This document shows positions 5,620 through 7,203 of a stretch of DNA of 7,203 nt, in pieces. The stretch's first letter is position 1. Each line of letters starts with the position of its first letter. The stretch lies in NCBI GenBank assembly GCA_022561525.1, contig JADFRB010000092.1, positions 1 to 7,203 on the forward strand. The letters run 5' to 3'. The DNA is from Nitrospinota bacterium (GTDB lineage: Bacteria; Nitrospirota; Nitrospiria; Nitrospirales; UBA8639). Below the pieces are notes generated by a model that made no database searches, was not told the DNA's origin, and saw only the letters and a list, made by a program, of their open reading frames with translations. The position numbers were made by a program, and so were the translations under genes.

Positions 5620-6420
5620 ATGGAATTTACAGAAGAACAAATTCAGCGCTATAGCCGCCAAATCATTCTTCCCGAGGTTGGCGGAAAGGGGCAGCAAAAA
5701 CTTCTAGAGGCGAAAGTCCTTCTCATTGGCGCTGGGGGTTTAGGCTCCCCCATTGCGTTGTACCTGGGAGCGGCTGGCATTGGCACGATTGGGTTGATTG
5801 ATGGAGACGTCGTCGATCTGTCGAACCTTCAACGGCAAGTCCTGCACACCACGCCTCATGTCGGGGTTCCCAAGGTTGAATCGGGCCGCCGTCTTTTGGC
5901 TGCGTTGAATCCAGATGTTACGGTCAACACCTATCAAGAAAACATTACCGCCGACAATATTATGAAGATCCTGCCTGATTACGACATCGTCCTTGATGGG
6001 TCGGATAATTTCGGCACCCGGTTTCTCGTGAATGATGCCTGCTTCTTTGCGAAGAGGACCCTCATCTCAGGAAGCATCTTCCGGTTTGAAGGACAACTGA
6101 CCACCATCAAACCGCATGAAGGCTATCCCTGCTACCGTTGCCTCTATCCAGAACCACCCCCGGCAGGGTTAGTCCCGAATTGCCAAGAAGCCGGTGTGCT
6201 CGGCGTGCTGGCTGGCACTATTGGTATTCTTCAAGCCAACGAAGCCGTGAAAGAAATTTTGCAAATTGGTGAGACGCTTGCCGACCGCTTACTGATTTAT
6301 GATGCGCTGGAAATGAAGTTTCGCAAAGTCGGTCGCCCCAAAAATCCAAAATGCCCCTTGTGCAGCGACCACCCCACTATCACGACACTCGAAGAACACC
6401 ACGTCTCTTGTAGCATTTAA
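5620..6420 (+). CDS. moeB: MoeB/ThiF-family E1-like adenylating enzyme, paralogue 2
   Basis: Same activity and architecture as the gene at 3023, at 266 residues: GAGGLGS (37-43), Asp61 and Asp63, SNLQRQ with Arg72, Lys85, DGSDN (126-130), zinc cysteines 171, 174, 245 and 248, and Cys188 in PNCQEAG. It also lacks a rhodanese domain. An eye count gives 71 identical residues in the first 100 against paralogue 1, with no gap there and a one-residue shift just before the first zinc pair. The C-terminal tails differ (here EEHHVSCSI), and a family of surface positions differs too, which could reflect specificity for different carriers. It lies 12 bp after the NIL gene and 5 bp before the JAMM gene, with a weak ribosome site, so it depends on upstream translation. 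By position it most likely activates the CysO-like carrier. Confidence 0.9.
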   Translation: MEFTEEQIQRYSRQIILPEVGGKGQQKLLEAKVLLIGAGGLGSPIALYLGAAGIGTIGLIDGDVVDLSNLQRQVLHTTPHVGVPKVESGRRLLAALNPDVTVNTYQENITADNIMKILPDYDIVLDGSDNFGTRFLVNDACFFAKRTLISGSIFRFEGQLTTIKPHEGYPCYRCLYPEPPPAGLVPNCQEAGVLGVLAGTIGILQANEAVKEILQIGETLADRLLIYDALEMKFRKVGRPKNPKCPLCSDHPTITTLEEHHVSCSI

Positions 6421-6425
6421 ACCCC

Positions 6426-6935
6426 ATGCTCAGAATCCCATCCGACATTTGGGACGGCATGATCGAACATGCTCGGGCCCTCGATCCACACGAATGTTGT
6501 GGCCTTCTCGCAGGCCAAGAGGAGGTGATCTCCAAGCAATACCGAATCACCAACATATTGGCCAACATGACAGAAGAAGAGCTGGCAACATTTTTCGAAA
6601 AAGGGAAGCTGACAGACCTAAAAAATCTTTCTCCCGAAGAACGCGCGGACATTGCATTTGTCATGGATATGGGGGAATTTTCCATCGCCATCAAAGACAT
6701 CCGCCAAAAGGGATTTACCCTTCCAATTTTTTATCACTCGCATACCTCAAGACCAGCTCGCCCTTCAGAAACTGACATCAAAAAGGCGATGGACTTTGAA
6801 GACATGCGAGAAAAGTTAAACTTTCCAGAACCCCTCCACCTCATCATCTCGCTTGAAGATAAATCCCATCCCATCATCCGCGCCTATCGCATTCAGAACT
6901 CGCAATCCACAGAAATCGCCGTTCAACAAGTATAG
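6426..6935 (+). CDS. mec: Mec-type JAMM/MPN+ zinc metallopeptidase
   Basis: A 169-residue JAB1/MPN/Mov34 peptidase. The complete JAMM zinc site is visible: Glu23 in PHECCGLLAG, His104 and His106 in HSH, and, after seven residues, Ser114-x-x-Asp117. M. tuberculosis Mec, its likely counterpart, hydrolyses the CysO-cysteine bond; QbsD and HcyD trim C-terminal residues from sulfur carriers. Both activities fit here, because both carriers in this operon have residues past the glycines. Relative to Mec as I remember it there are about 27 extra residues, roughly 48-74, a charged helical-looking insert between the Glu and the HSH motif. ATG 6426 is chosen because the N-terminus MLRIPSDIWDGMIEHAR aligns with Mec from its first residue; no good ribosome site precedes it, and the 5-bp gap suggests coupling to moeB-2. 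It is the last gene of the operon, with no clear terminator after it. Confidence 0.9.
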   Translation: MLRIPSDIWDGMIEHARALDPHECCGLLAGQEEVISKQYRITNILANMTEEELATFFEKGKLTDLKNLSPEERADIAFVMDMGEFSIAIKDIRQKGFTLPIFYHSHTSRPARPSETDIKKAMDFEDMREKLNFPEPLHLIISLEDKSHPIIRAYRIQNSQSTEIAVQQV

Positions 6936-7092
6936 CTATGTGTTCGATTGTTCCCCCCCTGAATCCCCATTGGAAATAACCCGCTAGACATCTTTTCCCA
7001 GGCTTGCAATAATATTTACTACATGGGCCTGTGGAATATTTCACTCCCATGACAAATACATGTTCAAGAGGAGACAGACTTCATCAGCGGGA
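6936..7092. other. Operon 3' flank, no gene or clear terminator
   Basis: This short gap between the JAMM gene and the second repeat copy holds no reading frame I can support. CATGGG (7022-7027) and CCCATG (7046-7051) could pair, but the loop is 18 nt and no T-run follows, so it is not a convincing terminator. Termination may occur in the adjacent repeat, which can fold, or outside the window. Confidence 0.4.
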
Positions 7093-7203
7093 GGGAATGT
7101 TCAAAAAAGCATGCCCTGAGTCTTTCCGAAGGGTCTATCCAGCAAGGCCGCAGCCATTTTGACGCGCGGAGCGTACATGGAGTACGTGAGCACGGCAAAA
7201 TGG
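7093..7203 (+). repeat. MITE-like repeat, copy 2 (cut by the right edge)
   Basis: It begins with GGGAATGTTCAAAAAA, the same terminus as copy 1, and shares CAGCAAGGCCGCAG (7140-7153) and the block from GCGCGGAGC to GAGTACGTGAGCACG with the - strand of copy 1. The two copies are therefore in opposite orientations. The outer hairpin CCATTTTG (7154-7161) with CAAAATGG (7196-7203) is perfect, and inside it CGTAC (7172-7176) and GTACG (7182-7186) close a five-base loop. The segment between the terminus and the shared core (about 7109-7139) differs from copy 1. The far end lies outside the window, so full length and terminal repeat cannot be checked. Confidence 0.65.

Noticed and set aside
7022..7051. 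Possible hairpin terminator after the JAMM gene
   Set aside because: The stem is only 6 bp with an 18-nt loop, and no T-run follows.

Overview
The window looks like chromosomal DNA of a mid-GC, Gram-negative-type bacterium, most likely Nitrospira or a close relative in the Nitrospirota. This rests on remembered resemblance of gene content and of the short GC-rich repeat family, not on a search. All eight complete genes, and the gene cut by the left edge, are on the + strand.

Layout. Positions 2-541 hold the C-terminal part of an unidentified membrane protein that enters from the left edge. A gene-poor stretch (542-1037) follows, containing a 122-bp repeat with terminal inverted repeats (624-745). 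Next is a free-standing Sir2-family NAD-dependent deacylase (1038-1766). A fair promoter candidate (1789-1818) then opens a compact operon of eight genes (1858-6935): a ThiS-like sulfur carrier, a CysK-type cysteine synthase, MoeB-like E1 no. 1, a threonine synthase homologue, a CysO-like sulfur carrier, a small NIL-domain protein, MoeB-like E1 no. 2 and a Mec-type JAMM metallopeptidase. At the right edge, a second copy of the repeat starts at 7093 in the opposite orientation and runs out of the window.

How the genes work together. The operon reads as a protein-thiocarboxylate sulfur-transfer system in two parallel modules. Each module pairs one ubiquitin-fold carrier with one fold-type II PLP enzyme and one adenylating enzyme (ThiS-like + CysK + MoeB-1; CysO-like + ThrC + MoeB-2). 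A single JAMM peptidase closes the set. CysO, CysM and Mec of Mycobacterium tuberculosis make cysteine this way: thiocarboxylated CysO donates sulfur to the PLP-bound intermediate and Mec releases cysteine. The second module places a CysO-like carrier and a NIL (methionine-associated) domain next to a threonine synthase homologue. The PLP enzyme may therefore use O-phosphohomoserine and carrier-bound sulfur to make homocysteine; this is the main new hypothesis. It is inference. The plain alternative is that ThrC makes threonine and the carriers serve CysK.

Both carriers end with residues beyond the Gly-Gly motif (Gly-Gly-Gly-Glu, and Gly-Gly-Ala-His-Gly). They should need trimming before adenylation, which gives the JAMM enzyme a second likely job. 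In both, the codons of the glycine tail also form the Shine-Dalgarno sequence of the overlapping next gene.
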